From contig JAAVYX010000021.1 of the NCBI GenBank assembly GCA_022791355.1, forward strand, positions 1-17,278: a stretch of DNA of 17,278 nucleotides, in the 5' to 3' direction. Shown in pieces: positions 14,876 to 17,278 of this stretch (the stretch's first letter is position 1; every line of letters starts with the position of its first letter). Under the pieces are notes generated by a model. The model made no database searches. It saw only the letters and a list, made by a program, of their open reading frames with translations, and was not told where the DNA came from. Origin of the DNA: Clostridiales bacterium (lineage in GTDB: Bacteria > Bacillota > Clostridia > Oscillospirales > Acutalibacteraceae). The translations under genes and the position numbers were made by a program.

Positions 14876-16522
14876 ATGAACAGTCAAACAAATTTTTTGT
14901 TTTTATGCAGAGTACAATTGTATCGCGCCCGTATAACCGCGGCAATCCCAAAACGGTTCCTTGCCGCAGCGGCCGTCCTGCTGGCCGTCTGCCTGCTATG
15001 CGCGGGGTGCGGCGGCAAACAGAAAATCGCCAGCGCGGCTTCTGGGGAACAGAGCGTCAGCTCTGCGGAAACCGCCGCGGATGACAATTCGGAAAACTCG
15101 CAAAGTGAAGGCGGCGCGGACTCCGCCGGTCCCGCCGATACGCCCCCGGCCGGAAGCGAAAGCGGCGCGGATCCTTCCGGCGGCTCCTATTCCGGCCCTT
15201 CTACGGGGCCTTCCTCCGGACCGGCCTCCAGCGCGGGACTGGTCCCTTTAAAGGTGACCGGAACCCAGCTGACAGGGGCCGACGGCAGTCCGGTGGTCTT
15301 AAAGGGGGTTAGTACCCACGGCCTCTCCTGGTTCCCGGAATATGTAAACGCGGACAGCTTCCGGCAGCTGCATAGCCAGTGGGGCGTAAACTGCATCCGA
15401 TTGGCCATGTATACGGCCGAATACAACGGTTATTGCACCGGCGGCGCACAGAATCAGGCAAAGCTGAAGGCCCTGATTGACGACGGGGTGAAATATGCCG
15501 CGCAAAACCAGATGTACGCGATCATCGACTGGCACATTTTAAGCGACGGCAATCCCCATACCTATCTGGAACAGGCCAAGGCCTTTTTTGACGAGACGGC
15601 GGAAAAGTACGCGTCCTGCGATCATGTGCTGTATGAAATCTGCAACGAGCCCAACGGCGGAACCTCCTGGCAGCAGATTAAATCCTACGCCCAGCAGGTA
15701 ATCCCCGTCATTCGCCAGAGGGACCCCGACGCGGTGATTATCGTAGGTACGCCAAACTGGTCTCAATATGTGGGGCAGGCCGCCGCCGACCCCATCGCCG
15801 GATACGACAACATTATGTACGCCCTGCATTTTTACGCGGCCACCCATACCGATTCCCTGCGCCAGGAAATGACGGCGGCTATCCAATCCGGCCTGCCGGT
15901 CATTGTTTCGGAATTCGGCATTTGCGACGCCTCCGGCAGCGGAAGCATCGACCAGGCCCAGGCCGCAAAATGGATGAGCCTGTTAGATCAGTACAAGGTC
16001 AGCCGCATCGCCTGGAACCTATCCAACAAAAATGAAACCTCGGCCATGATTGCCAGCGGCTGTCAAAAAAAATCCGGATGGGACTATCAGGAGCTCAGCC
16101 CCTCCGGGCAGTGGCTGCTGGACAATCTATTTCACGGAACCAGCGCCGCCGGAACCGATACTCCCACCGCCGGCGTCCCCGATGCCCCTCCGCCCGCACC
16201 GTCCATATCGACGGCTCCACCTCCAAGCGGCTCCGGCGGCCCGTTGGAAAACGCCCCCTACGAGCTTACCATGGTCAACAGCTGGGAGACCGACGGAAAA
16301 AAGTTCAGCCAGTACGCCTTAACCGTACGGAATCCCCAGGCTGCGGACTGCTCCGGCTGGTCGGCCGTCATCCCGTTCGACCGGCCTATGACGCTGGTAT
16401 CGGGCTGGAACGGCGCGTACGCCATGAACGGACATCAGCTCACCGTCCGGTCGCTGGACTACAATGGAACCGTTCCGGCCAACGGACAGATATCGGGCGT
16501 CGGCTTTATTGTTCATGACTGA
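14876..16522 (+). CDS. GH5 endoglucanase, predicted lipoprotein, with C-terminal CBM2-like domain
   Basis: A 548-residue secreted beta-1,4-glucanase (family GH5, subfamily-2-like). A long N-region (1-27) and a hydrophobic segment (28-44) end in LCAGC, suggesting lipidation at C45, though cysteine at -3 makes the lipobox atypical. Residues 46-120 are a Ser/Gly/Pro-rich linker. The (beta/alpha)8 domain spans about 122-420: H148 (STHGL), R175 (CIRLAMY), H220 (IDWH), acid/base E258 (CNEPNGG), H318 and Y320 (LHFY), nucleophile E346 (VSEFG) and W380. A Pro/Thr/Ser linker (422-458) leads to a CBM2-like cellulose-binding domain (about 461-548), with W495, SGWNGAY (509-515), DYNGTVPANGQISGVGF (528-544). 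There is no dockerin, so it would be cell-anchored rather than scaffoldin-bound, unlike the GH127 enzyme. The ATG at 14876 has AGGAGG 12 nt upstream, a rather long gap. Substrate is cellulose or mixed-linkage beta-glucan by family. Confidence 0.92.
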   Translation: MNSQTNFLFLCRVQLYRARITAAIPKRFLAAAAVLLAVCLLCAGCGGKQKIASAASGEQSVSSAETAADDNSENSQSEGGADSAGPADTPPAGSESGADPSGGSYSGPSTGPSSGPASSAGLVPLKVTGTQLTGADGSPVVLKGVSTHGLSWFPEYVNADSFRQLHSQWGVNCIRLAMYTAEYNGYCTGGAQNQAKLKALIDDGVKYAAQNQMYAIIDWHILSDGNPHTYLEQAKAFFDETAEKYASCDHVLYEICNEPNGGTSWQQIKSYAQQVIPVIRQRDPDAVIIVGTPNWSQYVGQAAADPIAGYDNIMYALHFYAATHTDSLRQEMTAAIQSGLPVIVSEFGICDASGSGSIDQAQAAKWMSLLDQYKVSRIAWNLSNKNETSAMIASGCQKKSGWDYQELSPSGQWLLDNLFHGTSAAGTDTPTAGVPDAPPPAPSISTAPPPSGSGGPLENAPYELTMVNSWETDGKKFSQYALTVRNPQAADCSGWSAVIPFDRPMTLVSGWNGAYAMNGHQLTVRSLDYNGTVPANGQISGVGFIVHD

Positions 16523-16716
16523 ATCACTGCAAGCGGTCTCGAACGGATGGTCTCGTGCGCTATGGCTCTGTTGGAGGTTCGGCCAAAGGTCAAACCAGAA
16601 CACCAGGTAAGGTTCGGCCAAGGCTGGGCTTGACCGTCTGATGCGCCGTCGCCCGGCATGGTCCAAGCCGGGAACTCGGGACATGCCGGGAACTCGGGAA
16701 TACGAAAAAGCCAAAG
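16523..16716. other. Non-coding stretch with short direct repeats
   Basis: Between the GH5 stop and the first IS-like end. AGGTTCGGCCAA occurs twice (16575-16586, 16610-16621), and GCCGGGAACTCGGGA twice (16667-16681, 16685-16699, 18-bp period). CCCGGC/GCCGGG (16652-16657/16667-16672) can form a hairpin. No terminator with a T-run is seen for the GH5 gene here. The sequence looks like decayed mobile-element flank but matches nothing I recognise. Confidence 0.5.
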
Positions 16717-16790
16717 CCACTCGTAAACGAGTGGTTTGCACAGACCCCAGAGGGGTACTGAAGCTTATCATTGCAGCATTAGCCCCGCAA
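16717..16790 (-). mobile_element. IS200/IS605-type end, copy 1 (remnant)
   Basis: CCACTCGTAAACGAGTGG (16717-16734) is a perfect 7-bp hairpin with a TAAA loop. It is followed on the plus strand by TTTGCACAGACCCC and GAGGGGT, then ACTGAAGCTT.ATCATTGCA. The same order of motifs recurs at 16997-17080 beside a tnpA gene. Subterminal hairpins of this kind mark IS200/IS605 ends. No intact transposase accompanies this copy: the 73-codon minus frame at 16779-17000 has no family signature I can identify. Confidence 0.6.
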
Positions 16791-16996
16791 CCCGTAAGCG
16801 GATAAACGCCTTGGCCCTGATCGCGTTACGTATTCTCGGCTGACAGCCATTTTTCTTTCCCATAAGAAAACCGTCTGATCATGCAAAGCGTTCTGTTTCT
16901 TCCCTGTCACATCTACATCTTCAACTCGTATTTTGTTTGCCAAGGCTTTTATCCCCCTGGTTGAACCAAAGGGGGGAGCTAAAGCGCCAATCAAAA

Positions 16997-17124
16997 CCAC
17001 TAGTAAACTAGTGGTTTGCTCAGACTCCGGAGGGGTCAGTACTTGCTGACCCCTGAAAGGGGTACTGAGGGTTTACCATCGCATCACTATTACAGGCAGC
17101 CGCTTAAAGCGGCTGTTTTCTTTT
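16997..17124 (-). mobile_element. IS200/IS605-type right end, copy 2, beside tnpA
   Basis: CCACTAGTAAACTAGTGG (16997-17014) forms the terminal hairpin, followed by TTTGCTCAGACTCC. A second, 9-bp hairpin is AGGGGTCAG/CTGACCCCT (17031-17039/17046-17054), with ACCCC/GGGGT pairing just beyond. The tnpA stop codon is at 17127-17129. The hairpin bases differ from copy 1 on both arms (TCG/CGA versus TAG/CTA), so pairing is maintained. The other end of the element lies outside the window. Confidence 0.75.
17097..17124 (+). terminator. Plus-strand terminator at the IS end
   Basis: CAGCCGC (17097-17103) and GCGGCTG (17109-17115) pair around TTAAA and are followed on the plus strand by TTTTCTTTT. It would stop transcription entering the element from the GH5 side and prevent antisense reading of tnpA, a usual feature of IS200-type elements. 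Confidence 0.75.
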
Positions 17125-17126
17125 GC

Positions 17127-17278
17127 CTACTTCCTCTTGCTACCCGTAAACGGGTCTATGTACTCTTTGAGGGAGATTTGATCATTTGCCAAATCTTCTT
17201 CCAACTGGTTTTGGAAATACTCCTGGATCATCTTCGCGTTCTTTCCTACCGTATCCACAAAGTATCCCCGGCACCAGA
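17127..17278 (-). CDS. tnpA: IS200/IS605 family transposase TnpA, C-terminal part
   Basis: Only the last 49 codons and the stop are in the window; the rest lies to the right. The translation begins WCRGYFVDTVGKN and continues to EYFQNQLEED and SLKEYIDPFTG before the TAG stop. This is the C-terminal end of the Y1-type single-strand transposases: GYFV..VG leads into helix D, where Y20 of the fragment (codon 17219-17217, in EYFQNQ) corresponds to the catalytic tyrosine and the glutamine four residues on to the metal-assisting residue. The active-site segment is therefore intact. Such enzymes (about 130-155 residues) form a dimer that cuts and rejoins hairpin-marked single-stranded DNA ends. The element end with its hairpin is just downstream (16997-17014). 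Whether the rest of the gene, or a tnpB, is present cannot be seen. Confidence 0.9.
   Translation of the reverse strand, partial: WCRGYFVDTVGKNAKMIQEYFQNQLEEDLANDQISLKEYIDPFTGSKRK

Noticed and set aside
16779..17000. 73-codon minus-strand ORF between the two IS ends
   Set aside because: No TnpA or TnpB signature could be read in this or the neighbouring frames; treated as non-coding remnant.

Overview
The window looks like chromosomal DNA from a GC-rich anaerobic Firmicute, most likely class Clostridia (Ruminococcaceae/Oscillospiraceae-like). This is inferred from strong AGGAGG-type ribosome sites, a cmk/HI0933 flavoprotein neighbourhood, a dockerin-bearing glycoside hydrolase, a DegV protein, frequent TTG/GTG starts and an IS200/IS605 transposase. 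No taxonomic marker gene is present, so the assignment is an inference.

Layout. Left part, minus strand: a structured repeat (101-210), cytidylate kinase cmk (312-977), an HI0933/BaiN-like flavoprotein (1154-2437), a pair of near-identical 76-77-bp palindromic repeats (2606-2775), and a terminator. Next comes a very large secreted enzyme gene (2875-6871) of modular design: signal peptide, LamG-like domain, GH127 beta-L-arabinofuranosidase, two F5/8-type C domains, dockerin. It is split by a one-base frameshift in a six-G run at 6100-6105. It has a near-consensus promoter with a perfect 14-bp palindromic operator just downstream of the predicted start site. Further right, still minus: degV (7195-8040) with a long leader and clear promoter and terminator, then a two-gene unit of a second HI0933 paralogue and a COG2509-type FAD protein (11493 to 8596).

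From 11494 to 12337 there is an 844-bp non-coding region. It holds a second, diverged copy of the structured repeat, and part of it is bounded by perfect 13-bp inverted repeats. The plus strand then carries a GT4 glycosyltransferase, a PfkB-family sugar kinase (probable fructokinase) and a predicted lipoprotein GH5 endoglucanase with a C-terminal CBM2-like domain, each apparently its own transcription unit. The right end (about 16717-17278) contains two homologous IS200/IS605-type ends in the same orientation and the C-terminus of a TnpA transposase entering from outside the window.

Functionally, the two hydrolases (arabinose-containing glycans; cellulose or beta-glucan) and the sugar kinase point to plant-fibre use. 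The flavoproteins, cmk, DegV and GT4 genes are core or housekeeping-like. The most unusual content is non-coding: a multi-hairpin repeat family, the palindromic 76-bp repeats and the paired IS ends. I found no CRISPR array, tRNA, rRNA or recognised defence system.
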